Assembly (NCBI RefSeq): GCF_000429645.1
Contig: NZ_AUCG01000023.1
Span: 62,001 to 126,000, forward strand
DNA length: 64,000 nucleotides
Origin: Niveispirillum irakense DSM 11586
GTDB taxonomy: Bacteria > Pseudomonadota > Alphaproteobacteria > Azospirillales > Azospirillaceae
Reading direction: 5' to 3'
Shown: piece after piece, positions 34,982-43,602 of the stretch
Numbering within the stretch: position 1 is the stretch's first letter
Layout: the number at the start of each line of letters is the position of its first letter
Notes under the pieces: generated by a model
Databases searched by the model: none
Seen by the model: only the letters and a program-made list of their open reading frames with translations
What the model was told of the DNA's origin: nothing
Program-made: the position numbers and the translations under genes

Positions 34982-36964
34982 TCAGTAGTTCAGGCTGAAG
35001 CTGACCAGATGGAAGGTGGCGATGAACCACAGCACCGCCAGGAACATCACCACCACCAGGCTGGCCCGGATCCGGGCCCACAAGCCGGCGGGCTGCCGCC
35101 ACAGGTGCCAGGCCTGCCAGACGGCAGGCACCAGCCCCAGGACTGCCAAGACCCCTGCCAGTTGCAGCAGGCGCAGCAGCCACAGGATGGTGCCTTCCAT
35201 CAGGGGGGTGATAGCCAGCGCCATGACGCCGATCATGCCGCCCAGCGACACCAGGGCCATTAGGCTGGCCACACGCACCAGCCGGTCGGCCAGCAGGGGA
35301 CGGCCGGACAAGGGGTGCGGCTGGCGATAATGGCGGCGAACCAGCGCTGCCACGGGCCACCACAATACCGTGAACAGGGCGAGAAACAGTGTGACGCCCA
35401 GCGCGGGCAGGCTCCAGGCCTTATTGATGGAGGCGGGCACCCGCTCAAACACGAAGATGGCAGGGTAATCGTCGGTGGTGATGGCGGTGACACGGCCGGA
35501 CGCATCGGTGCGCGTATGCATCAGGCTGTCGGTACCTACCTCCTGCCAGCGATCCGGTGCCACTTCGCGCCAGCGCTTGGGCAGGCGGGCATAATCGCGG
35601 AACAGGGTGAAGGAGACGGTGCCGTCGCTGTTCGTCACCAGATCGCCCTGGCCGAACAGGTTGGTCAAGCTGACCAGCGTGCTGTCGACGCGGCGCGACG
35701 TGTAGAAGGTGCCGCTCACCGGCACCGCGCGCTTCACCGTTTCCGTCGGCGGCTCGGGCGCTGGTTCCCGGGCCGGGAAATAGCGGTCGGCGATCAGGGC
35801 ACGCAACTGGTCGCGGATCGGACCGGGGGAGGTACCGTCGCCGGTGCTGTTCATGGAGATGAAGAGGCCCACACCCTCATCCAGCCAGAGCGCCAGATCG
35901 CTATGGAACAGCACGGTGTCGCCGCCATGGCCCATGATGCGGTAGCCATTGCGGTTCTGCTCATAGAAGCCAAGGCCCATGGCCAGTTTCTGGCCCGGCA
36001 GCGGCCGGTGCTGCGGCTTGTGCATCTCCGCAAAAGTTTCCGGCTTCAGGATGCGGCCATTCTGGCCCTGGCCGCCATTCAGCACGGCGATCATGAACCG
36101 GCCCATATCGGCACCACTGGCGGCGAGCGCGCCAGCGGGGGCCGGGTTGGTGATCTCAAACGGACGGGCCGGATCGCGGGAGGATTCGTACCCCTTTGAC
36201 ATGAAGGGCGCCAGGGCCGGCGGCAGCGGCTGCACCATGGTGGAATGGGGCATGCCGGCGGGGGTCAGGATGTGGCGGGTGATATAGTCGGCATAAGGTT
36301 CGCCGCTCAACCGCTGCACGATATAGCCGGCCAGCGCCGTGGCATAGTTGGAATAGGCGGCTGTGACGCCCGGCTTGAAGATGCGGGCCGGGATGTTGCC
36401 GGCCAGCAGCTTGCCCAGGTCGGCGGGCGCGTCCCCGCCCAGCACGATCAGATGCTTTACCGTCTCTTCGAACCCGGCCGTATGCGTCATGATATGGCGC
36501 ATGGTGATGGGTTCGTCGAAGGTCGCCGGGATCTTGAAATCCAGGTACTGGTTGACGTCGGCATCCAGGTCCAGGCGCCCGGCCTCCACCTGCTGCATCA
36601 CCGCGATCCAGGTGAACAGTTTGGAAACGGAGCCCGGCCGGAACATGGTGGTTTCCGGATCGACGGGCTTGCCCGTTTCCCGGTCAGAAACACCATAGCC
36701 TTTATTGAACAGGATTTGCCCGTCTTTGACGATGGTGACAACGGCCCCGGCAATGTCACCCCGTTTCAGGGCATAGGGCAGCAATCCGTCCACCAGCGTT
36801 TCTACATCCGCTGCGGTCAGCGGGTGGGTGGTAACGGCGGTGTTTTCCGCCGGGCTGGTGATGACGGGGGTCGTATCGGGAACCTGACCCAGGGCGGGGC
36901 CCACCTGCAAGGCAAGCGCCAGACTGAGGGCCAGAAGTCTCCAGCATGGTTTATAGTGTTTCAT
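34982..36964 (-). CDS. exported serine hydrolase, beta-lactamase/D-aminopeptidase (class C-like) family with C-terminal membrane helices
   Basis: 660 residues: signal peptide about 1-26, beta-lactamase-like domain about 50-410 with Ser112-Val-Ser-Lys115, Tyr204-Ser-Asn206 and GHGGDT in place of KTG, then an extra beta domain (about 420-520) and four hydrophobic helices (about 530-655). The catalytic Ser would face the periplasm. Relatives include D-aminopeptidases, esterases and penicillin-binding-like proteins. With the D-dipeptide genes around it, a peptidase trimming D-residue peptides is a fair guess. Confidence 0.85.
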   Translation of the reverse strand: MKHYKPCWRLLALSLALALQVGPALGQVPDTTPVITSPAENTAVTTHPLTAADVETLVDGLLPYALKRGDIAGAVVTIVKDGQILFNKGYGVSDRETGKPVDPETTMFRPGSVSKLFTWIAVMQQVEAGRLDLDADVNQYLDFKIPATFDEPITMRHIMTHTAGFEETVKHLIVLGGDAPADLGKLLAGNIPARIFKPGVTAAYSNYATALAGYIVQRLSGEPYADYITRHILTPAGMPHSTMVQPLPPALAPFMSKGYESSRDPARPFEITNPAPAGALAASGADMGRFMIAVLNGGQGQNGRILKPETFAEMHKPQHRPLPGQKLAMGLGFYEQNRNGYRIMGHGGDTVLFHSDLALWLDEGVGLFISMNSTGDGTSPGPIRDQLRALIADRYFPAREPAPEPPTETVKRAVPVSGTFYTSRRVDSTLVSLTNLFGQGDLVTNSDGTVSFTLFRDYARLPKRWREVAPDRWQEVGTDSLMHTRTDASGRVTAITTDDYPAIFVFERVPASINKAWSLPALGVTLFLALFTVLWWPVAALVRRHYRQPHPLSGRPLLADRLVRVASLMALVSLGGMIGVMALAITPLMEGTILWLLRLLQLAGVLAVLGLVPAVWQAWHLWRQPAGLWARIRASLVVVMFLAVLWFIATFHLVSFSLNY

Positions 36965-37009
36965 CTCTTGGTCCCTGTTCGTGGATTATGTGGTTTATTT
37001 TATTTTTAT

Positions 37010-38353
37010 TCAGTGGCTTGTGCGGTCTGCCAAGGCTTGGCGCGTGCGGCGGTAATGCGGCTTGGCCCGCCATAGAGCGAGGGCGGCCAGCGCCATCAGC
37101 GGCATGCAGGTCACCAGGATCGACCAGCCCACCGCGTTCGGATCACCGAAAACATGGTCGGTCGTCAGTGCCACCACCGTCGGTCCCATGCCCAGCCCGA
37201 TGGCGGTAAAGAGAAAGGCCTGGATGGCCGTCGTCATACCCCGCAGTTCCGACGGCACCAGATCCAGCACGGCGGCAATGCCCGTGCTGGCCCCCACGGC
37301 CAGGAGGAAGGCGAAAAGCCCAAACAGCGTCAGCAGCAGGGTGGTGGAGCCACTGACCGAGAAGAACATGCAGGGCACGGCCAGGCTCGTGGCCAGGGCG
37401 GCGATGATCAGCTTGCCCCCGGTGACGCCGCGCTGTTCCAGAAAATCCGCCAGGATGCCGCCGGACACGGTTCCCAACCCGGCAACGCCGATCAGGATGC
37501 CGCCCAGGGCCGCGCCCGTTTCCGCAGCGCTAAAGCCATGGACACGCATCAGCAGCGACGGCGTCCAACTGTTGGTGCCGTAATCGACAAGCTGGGTCAG
37601 GGTCAGCCCGCCCAGAAGCAGCACGAAGGCGGCGCGGTGCTTGCCCATATAGCGCAGCAGCGGCCCCAGGCCGGTATTGTCTTTTCCGCCCAGGCTTTCG
37701 CGCCGCTGCGGTTCCCGGATCGGCAGAACAAGCAGCGCCATCACGCCGCCGACCAGACCCAGTGTCACCAGTACGGCGCGCCAGGGGGGCAACTCGCCCA
37801 CCAGCGGCAAACCGCTGAGCGCGCCGCTGGCGTAGAGTTCGATCAGAACGCCGCCGGTCAGGGTGGCGGTGCCGCCGCCCATCACCATGCCAGCCAGGAA
37901 GATGCCCACTGCCGTGCCACGCCGGTGAGCGGGAAACAGGTCGGGGATCATCGACAGGGCGGCGGGTGCCAGTGCAGCTTCCCCGACTCCTACCAGGATC
38001 CGGGCAGCGAAGAGTTGACCATAACTCTGCGCCAGACCGCATAACAAGGTGGCGAAACTCCAGACCAGCACGCCGGCCAGGATCAGGTTACGCCGCCCGT
38101 GCCGATCCGCATGGCGGCCCATGGGCAGTCCGGCAATGGAATAGATGACGGCGAATGCCGCCCCTTGCAGAAAACTGACCTGTGTATCGGTGATGGCCAT
38201 CTCCGCCCGGATCGGGCTGACCAGCAGGTTCAGGATCAGGCGATCCGTATAAGACAGCATCGCGGCAAGGGCGAAAACGCCGATGGCGTACCATGCCTGG
38301 GGGCTGACCCCGGCTTCGGTCCTGCCCGGTGGGAGATCTGCGGCGACACCCAT
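37010..38353 (-). CDS. MFS transporter
   Basis: 447 residues, 12 membrane helices, with the MFS loop motif GxxxDRxGRR (GRHADRHGRRNLI). It resembles the Spinster/AAHS-like branch (SYTDRLILNLLVSPIRAEM at the first helix). It probably carries the substrate or product of the surrounding pathway across the inner membrane. CTGGAGGGG precedes the start. The promoter carries the palindrome at 38379-38394. The serine hydrolase gene lies 45 bases downstream on the same strand. Confidence 0.88.
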   Translation of the reverse strand: MGVAADLPPGRTEAGVSPQAWYAIGVFALAAMLSYTDRLILNLLVSPIRAEMAITDTQVSFLQGAAFAVIYSIAGLPMGRHADRHGRRNLILAGVLVWSFATLLCGLAQSYGQLFAARILVGVGEAALAPAALSMIPDLFPAHRRGTAVGIFLAGMVMGGGTATLTGGVLIELYASGALSGLPLVGELPPWRAVLVTLGLVGGVMALLVLPIREPQRRESLGGKDNTGLGPLLRYMGKHRAAFVLLLGGLTLTQLVDYGTNSWTPSLLMRVHGFSAAETGAALGGILIGVAGLGTVSGGILADFLEQRGVTGGKLIIAALATSLAVPCMFFSVSGSTTLLLTLFGLFAFLLAVGASTGIAAVLDLVPSELRGMTTAIQAFLFTAIGLGMGPTVVALTTDHVFGDPNAVGWSILVTCMPLMALAALALWRAKPHYRRTRQALADRTSH

Positions 38354-38776
38354 GGCACCCCTCCAGAATGACTAATAATTTTCTTATAAGAAAAATTTTG
38401 TTCAATGGATACAGATTTGTCAAATCCGAGCGATGATTGGCCAGGTGAGCCATCAGTCGGCCTGTCAGGGGCGGCAATATCATCGGTTGGAGCATGGGCC
38501 CATGATCTCGTGGGTACCGCGAGAGAGCGGGGAGCGGGCTGGCATGATCCACATGTTTGAGGTCTCGCCATCGGGGTCATCCGTTCAGAGATGACTTATC
38601 CCTTCGCGATTGCAGCATCCTTCAAACCAGTTCTGGCCCCTGCCGGGTTCGACAAGTAGCATGACGGGCGCCCCTGGTCGGGTTGGGTGTGAAGGTGGTC
38701 GCGTTTGCGCGGGTGCCTTCGTTACATGCAGGGGGCATCCCCTGTCCGGCGCCAACCTTCCAGTGTGGGAGACGGT
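38354..38776. promoter_or_regulatory. intergenic region with palindrome TTTTCTTATAAGAAAA
   Basis: The palindrome at 38379-38394 is perfect over 16 bases and shares TAAGAAAA half-sites with the oxidase promoter at 33225-33249. TTGACA on the minus strand at 38425-38420 is a possible -35 element for the MFS gene, with the palindrome just downstream of the -10 region. I see no gene or other site in the remaining 380 bases. Confidence 0.6.
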
Positions 38777-39589
38777 ATGGTCCGCATTCATCTGGGCTGT
38801 CAGCTTACTTACGATTTTCCGCAGAACACGGCTATGATTGTCATGCTGAACGTGCATTATTCGCGCGTGGCGCAATTAGAGCGGCCGGACCACCTGATCA
38901 CCAATCCGCCCGTCCCCATTGAAAGTTACCGTGACGGTTTCGGGAATTGGTGCTGCCGGCTGGTGGCGCCGGCCGGGCGCTTTGTTCTGGGCACCGACAG
39001 CGTTATCCGTGACGATGGCCTGCCCGATCCGGTGGCCTTGGACGCGGTGCAGCATGCAGTGCAGGATCTACCCCCTGACACCTTGCTGTTCCTGCTACCC
39101 AGCCGCTATTGCGAAACCGACACTCTGTCCGCTGAAGCCTGGCGCCTGTTTGGAAAGGCCCCTACCGGATGGGGGCGGGTGCAGGCAATCTGCGATTTCG
39201 TGCATGGGCACATCAAGTTCGGCTATGAACATTCCAGGCCTACCCGCACGGCTGCGGAAGCCTATGCCGAGGGACGGGGCGTCTGCCGCGATTATGCCCA
39301 TCTGGCTGTCGCCTTCTGCCGCGCCATGAATATTCCCGCCCGCTATTGCACCGGCTATATCAGCGATATCGGCCAGCCGCCGCCCTATGCGGAGATGGAT
39401 TTCGCGGCCTGGATGGAAGTCTATCTCGGGGGACGCTGGCATGTATTCGACCCGCGCAACAACCAGCCCCGTATCGGCCGCATTCTGATTGCAACCGGGC
39501 GCGATGCTGCCGACGTGCCGCTGACCCACACTTTCGGGGCGAATAATCTGGCAGGGTTCCGGGTATGGACCGCGCCGGTGGGCGAGTAA
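38777..39589 (+). CDS. transglutaminase-like cysteine protease family protein
   Basis: 270 residues: an N-terminal beta domain (about 1-110) and a transglutaminase core (about 130-235). The nucleophile Cys170 is in GVCRDYAHLAVAFCRA. At the place where most relatives have a His-Ala-Trp motif this protein has AAWMEVYLGGRWHVFD, so the usual catalytic His is absent; His222 is close by and might serve. GGAGA precedes ATG 38777 and the start matches the usual N-terminus of the family. Confidence 0.82.
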   Translation: MVRIHLGCQLTYDFPQNTAMIVMLNVHYSRVAQLERPDHLITNPPVPIESYRDGFGNWCCRLVAPAGRFVLGTDSVIRDDGLPDPVALDAVQHAVQDLPPDTLLFLLPSRYCETDTLSAEAWRLFGKAPTGWGRVQAICDFVHGHIKFGYEHSRPTRTAAEAYAEGRGVCRDYAHLAVAFCRAMNIPARYCTGYISDIGQPPPYAEMDFAAWMEVYLGGRWHVFDPRNNQPRIGRILIATGRDAADVPLTHTFGANNLAGFRVWTAPVGE

Positions 39590-39666
39590 CAACCGTACCC
39601 TTATCATAACGCCGTTCATAAAGGGGGCGGACACGGCGCGGCGCGGTCCGCCATATTGATCGCTGC

Positions 39667-39820
39667 CTAGCCGTGTGCCGCTGCTACCGCGTTTCCAACC
39701 AGGATCAGCACCATCCAGCAGGCCGGGCCGGAACTGCTGCTCGATCCGTGAAATGGTGTCCTGGTCCATCCGTTCTGCGATCTAAGGCGATAAATTCTCC
39801 GCGACCAGAAGGATATCCGC
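39667..39820 (-). pseudogene. cysG remnant with in-frame stop and internal deletion
   Basis: On the minus strand 39820 down to about 39710 encodes ADILLVAENLSP-stop-IAERMDQDTISRIEQQFRPGLLDGA, matching CysG residues about 46-85 of the intact gene at 11109 (ADIFLVAENLSPEMAELVEQ…). It then passes, with a change of frame, into LILVGNAVA ending at TAG 39669-39667, which matches the CysG segment LILVGKAVA near residue 460. About 370 codons are missing between the two. It is a decayed second cysG copy between the transglutaminase and dehydrogenase genes. Confidence 0.8.
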
Positions 39821-39823
39821 TGT

Positions 39824-40900
39824 TCACGCCAAGGCGTCGGCGATGGCTTTGCCGCAGGTGACGGTATCGGCGGGGCCGCCCAGGTCGCGGGTGCGCAGGG
39901 CGGGTTGGGCCAGCACCGTCTCAATGGCGCGCAGGATGGCGGATGCTGCCGCATGTTCGCCCAGATGATCCAGCATCAGGGACGCCGACCAGATCTGTCC
40001 CACCGGGTTGGCAATGCCCTTACCGGCAATATCGGGGGCGGAGCCATGGACCGGCTCGAACAGGGAGGGGAATTTGCCATCCGGGTTGATGTTGCCGGCG
40101 GGGGCGATACCGATGGTGCCGGTGCAGGCGGGGCCGAGATCAGACAGGATATCGCCGAACAGGTTGGAGGCGACCACCACATCGAACCAGTCCGGATGCT
40201 GCACGAAATGGGCGGCCAGGATGTCGATATGGTATTTGTCCCAGCGCACATCGGGATAATGCGCCGCCATCGCCTCTACCCGCTCATCCCAATAGGGCAT
40301 GGTGATGGCGATGCCGTTGGATTTGGTCGCCGATGTCAGGTGCTTCTTCTCCCGCCGCTGCGCCAGATCGAAGGCATATTTCAAGATACGGTCGGTGCCG
40401 ATGCGGGTCATCACCGTTTCCTGCATCACCACTTCGCGCTCCGTACCGGGAAAGATGCGGCCGCCGATGGAGGAATATTCGCCTTCGGTATTTTCCCGCA
40501 CGACGTAGAAATCAATCTCCCCCGGCGTGCGGCCGGCCAGCGGGCTGGGCACGCCCGGCATCAGGCGAACGGGGCGCAGATTGACATATTGGTCAAATTC
40601 GCGCCGGAACTGGATCAGCGATCCCCAGAGCGAAACATGGTCGGGCACGGTGGCCGGCCAGCCGACGGCGCCGAAGAAGATGGCATCATGGCTGCCGATC
40701 TGCTGCTTCCAGTCATCCGGCATCATCTTGCCATGCTGCTGGTAATAGTCGCAGCTTGCGAAGTCGAAATGGTCGAAGGCGAACTGGCAGCCATAGCGTA
40801 CCGCAACGGCCTCCAGCACGCGCAGGCCCTCCGGCACCACTTCCTTGCCGATCCCGTCGCCGGGGATGACGGCGATGCGGTAGGGACGGTTCATCGTCAT
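39824..40900 (-). CDS. tartrate/D-malate dehydrogenase (isocitrate/isopropylmalate dehydrogenase family)
   Basis: 358 residues of the beta-decarboxylating dehydrogenase family. RIAVIPGDGIGKEVVPEG opens the protein; VNLRPVRLMPGV, DFYVVRENTEGEYSS, the Lys in ATKSNGI and DILSDLGPACTGTIGIAP mark the active site and metal Asp residues. The sequence around RENTEGEYSS and the Trp-rich region (GAVGWPATVPDHVSLWGSL) is that of TtuC/DmlA rather than LeuB. It oxidises tartrate or D-malate with NAD. It follows the glycerate kinase gene by 10 bases in the same operon. Confidence 0.88.
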   Translation of the reverse strand: MTMNRPYRIAVIPGDGIGKEVVPEGLRVLEAVAVRYGCQFAFDHFDFASCDYYQQHGKMMPDDWKQQIGSHDAIFFGAVGWPATVPDHVSLWGSLIQFRREFDQYVNLRPVRLMPGVPSPLAGRTPGEIDFYVVRENTEGEYSSIGGRIFPGTEREVVMQETVMTRIGTDRILKYAFDLAQRREKKHLTSATKSNGIAITMPYWDERVEAMAAHYPDVRWDKYHIDILAAHFVQHPDWFDVVVASNLFGDILSDLGPACTGTIGIAPAGNINPDGKFPSLFEPVHGSAPDIAGKGIANPVGQIWSASLMLDHLGEHAAASAILRAIETVLAQPALRTRDLGGPADTVTCGKAIADALA

Positions 40901-40910
40901 TCTTCAATCC

Positions 40911-42173
40911 TCAACTGATCAGGATGGCTCTGAAATCATTGACATTGGTGCGGGTGGGGCCGGTCATCAGCAGGCAGCCCAGGGCTTGGAAGAAACTGTA
41001 GGCATCATTGTTTGCCAGCAGGGCCGGCGCGGAGATGCCGGCTTGTTCGGCCCGGTGCAGGATGTCCGGGCCGATCCAGGCGCCGGCATTATCCTCCGAC
41101 CCGTCAATGCCATCGGTATCAGCGGCCAGGGCATGGATGCCCGGCTCTCCCGCCAATTCCATGGCAAGCGCCAGCAGAAATTCCGCATTGCGCCCGCCTT
41201 GCCCCTGTCCACGCACGGTGACGCTGGTTTCCCCACCCGACAGCAGGACGCAAGGGCGGGGTATCCTGCCGCCACCGTGCAGGATGTCCCGGACCTTTGC
41301 CGCATGCTGCTGCGCCACAAGGCCCGCTTCCCCCTCAATATCGCTGCCCAGGATGATCGGTGTCAGGCCCAACTCATGTGCTCGCATCGCTGCGGCTTCC
41401 AGAGCGGCGGTCGGGGTGGCAATGATGCGGTGATGGCCGGTGGGCAGCGCATCCGGTGCCTTGGGTGTTTCACTGGCCGGGTCGGCCAGCCACGCCAGCA
41501 CTGCGGGGGGAGCGGTGATCTTGTACCGTTCCAGGATCGCCAGCGCCTGCTGTCTTGTAGTGTGATCGGGCAGGGTGGGGCCGGAAGCGATGGTGCCGGG
41601 ATCATCCCCCGGCACGTCGGAGATCATCAGGGTGACGACACGGGCCGGGGCCGCCATCTGCGCCAGCCGGCCTCCCTTAACAGAGGAGAGATGTTTGCGC
41701 AGACAATTCATCTCCGCGATGGTCGCCCCGCTTTTCAGCAGGGCGCGGGTCACCGCCTGTTTGTCGGCCAGGGTCAGGCCGGGGGCAGGTGCCGCCAGCA
41801 GCGCCGACCCGCCGCCGGACAGCAGGCACAGCACCAGATCATCCGCCGTCAGCCCGGATAACAGCCCTACCATGTCCTGCGTGGCGCGGATGCCGGCGGC
41901 ATCCGGAACGGGGTGGGCCGCTTCCACCACGCGGATGGCCCGACATGGCATACCATGGCCATAGCGTGTGATGACCATCCCCGACAGGGGGCCTGGCCAA
42001 TGCTGTTCAACCGTCGCTGCCATGGCGGCGGCGGCCTTGCCGGCCCCGATCACCAGGGTGCGCCCTTTGGGTGGGGGTGGCAGGTGCGGCGGCAAGCACG
42101 TTGCTGGGGAGGCGGCGGCCAAGGCCGCTTCGAACAGCATTTGCAAACGGGATAAGGGCGAAGGGTCGGTCAT
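40911..42173 (-). CDS. MOFRL-family glycerate 2-kinase (TtuD-like)
   Basis: 420 residues with the DUF4147 kinase domain (about 1-240; TLVIGAGKAAAAMA, LLSGGGSALL) and MOFRL domain (about 300-410; VLLSGGETSVTVRGQGQGGRNAEFLLALA, DTDGIDGS). Proteins of this family phosphorylate D-glycerate at O2; older annotation as hydroxypyruvate reductase stems from the tartrate operon gene ttuD. The stop codon of MmgE/PrpD overlaps its start by 4 bases. It links tartrate-type substrates to glycolysis. Confidence 0.9.
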   Translation of the reverse strand: MTDPSPLSRLQMLFEAALAAASPATCLPPHLPPPPKGRTLVIGAGKAAAAMAATVEQHWPGPLSGMVITRYGHGMPCRAIRVVEAAHPVPDAAGIRATQDMVGLLSGLTADDLVLCLLSGGGSALLAAPAPGLTLADKQAVTRALLKSGATIAEMNCLRKHLSSVKGGRLAQMAAPARVVTLMISDVPGDDPGTIASGPTLPDHTTRQQALAILERYKITAPPAVLAWLADPASETPKAPDALPTGHHRIIATPTAALEAAAMRAHELGLTPIILGSDIEGEAGLVAQQHAAKVRDILHGGGRIPRPCVLLSGGETSVTVRGQGQGGRNAEFLLALAMELAGEPGIHALAADTDGIDGSEDNAGAWIGPDILHRAEQAGISAPALLANNDAYSFFQALGCLLMTGPTRTNVNDFRAILIS

Positions 42174-43543
42174 GGCGCGTCCGTTGAGCGCATCGCCGCA
42201 AACAGGGGACGGTAATCCTGCTGCTGTTCCAGAAGCCTAACGAAGGCGAGGGCTGCATCCTGCTTGTCAGGGCCGATATGATCGGCGGCCATGCGGCGGA
42301 ACTTCGCTGCGAAATCCGCATCATTCATTGGCGTTTCCACTGAACCGGGGCCGGAGATCACCTCCCGCGTGAGAATCTCCCCGGATTTCAGAGTGACCGT
42401 TACGCGGTTCGCCAGATGCTGCGGGAACAGGGCTGTCAGGCCAGGATCTTCCGTCACCGTCGTCATGGACATGAGGGCAACCGCACGCGGGTCGGCAATC
42501 TGCGCCGGGGCGTAAGAGGCGAGCGTGATATCCCCATCCATCAACCCGCGCGCCACATTATAGGGCAGGCTGTGATCGGCAGTTTCCCGGGTGGCTGGCC
42601 GCCATTTCTCGGGATCGCTGGCCAGGATGCGGAAACCGATATCCGTTGTGTCGATATGGATCGCCGCGATTTCCTCCAGGTCTGGGACCATGGCCTTCAA
42701 CTCAATCGCGGCCCAGACGGCAGTGTGCAATTCGCCATTGGTGGGGAAGGTCTTGGTCAGGGATTTCAGGATACGGAAATCACCATTTTCGGGCGTGCCG
42801 AAACGGTTGATGTCGAAATCCAGGTCGCCCGACACCTGGGCGATGAAGCCCATCCTTCCTTCAAAAATGGGTGATGGTCCGTCCATGCCATGGCGGGCAA
42901 GCTGGGCACAGAAAATGGCGTTGCGCGCAGCATTCGCAGCGGAACTTCCCTTCCAGTCCGACAATTCCCCCGACCGGACCTGACGCATGGCGATATGACC
43001 GTTCAGGGCCATGTTGATGGCCTGCACCGTCTGCCGCTCCGTCAACCGCATCAATCGGGATGCCGCAGCGGCAACGGAAACGAGGATGTAGTTCACATGA
43101 TCCCAGCCCCGGCGGTTGAGGCCGGCGGCGTCCTGCAGGCGCATCTGCACCTCATAGGCCAACACGATGGCCGTAATCAGGTCGCTTCCCGAGGCACCCT
43201 CGGCTTCCGCCACGGCCAGACATGCAGGGATATTGTCGCTGGGATGGCCGGGTTCCCGGCTCATGTAGCCGTCATTGTAATCGAGATAGCGAACCATCGT
43301 CCCGTTTGCGAAGGCCGCGATATCCGGGCTGGTGCGCAGGTTCGTGCCAAACACGCTGGATGCCTGGAAAGGCAGGGTTGCCGCGTGTGCGATGGCGGCT
43401 TTCGCGGGCCTTGACCCATAGGCGCCCAGAATACAGGCCAAGCTGTCAACGATCCGCTGTTTCACCCGCTCCACCACAAGCGGGGGGAGGTTACGGCCAT
43501 CCAATGATGTGGCGTAATGTGCGATCTGTTCTGCAATATTCAT
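42170..43543 (-). CDS. MmgE/PrpD family protein (dehydratase/isomerase of carboxylic acids)
   Basis: 457 residues with the all-helical PrpD first domain and alpha/beta second domain. Recognisable segments are VKQRIVDSLACILGAYGSRPAKAA, FANGTMVRYLDYNDGYM and HPSDNIPACLAVAEAEGASG. Family members act on 2-methylcitrate, cis-aconitate, itaconate-related and other branched acids; which one applies here is unknown. ATG 43543 gives the usual family N-terminus. First enzyme gene after the TonB receptor on the minus strand. Confidence 0.87.
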   Translation of the reverse strand: MNIAEQIAHYATSLDGRNLPPLVVERVKQRIVDSLACILGAYGSRPAKAAIAHAATLPFQASSVFGTNLRTSPDIAAFANGTMVRYLDYNDGYMSREPGHPSDNIPACLAVAEAEGASGSDLITAIVLAYEVQMRLQDAAGLNRRGWDHVNYILVSVAAAASRLMRLTERQTVQAINMALNGHIAMRQVRSGELSDWKGSSAANAARNAIFCAQLARHGMDGPSPIFEGRMGFIAQVSGDLDFDINRFGTPENGDFRILKSLTKTFPTNGELHTAVWAAIELKAMVPDLEEIAAIHIDTTDIGFRILASDPEKWRPATRETADHSLPYNVARGLMDGDITLASYAPAQIADPRAVALMSMTTVTEDPGLTALFPQHLANRVTVTLKSGEILTREVISGPGSVETPMNDADFAAKFRRMAADHIGPDKQDAALAFVRLLEQQQDYRPLFAAMRSTDAP

Positions 43544-43602
43544 CTTAATACCTTGTCGGCAATTGGGATTGGCCCGGCGGTCAGGTGCCGGGCCTTCCAG
43601 GC

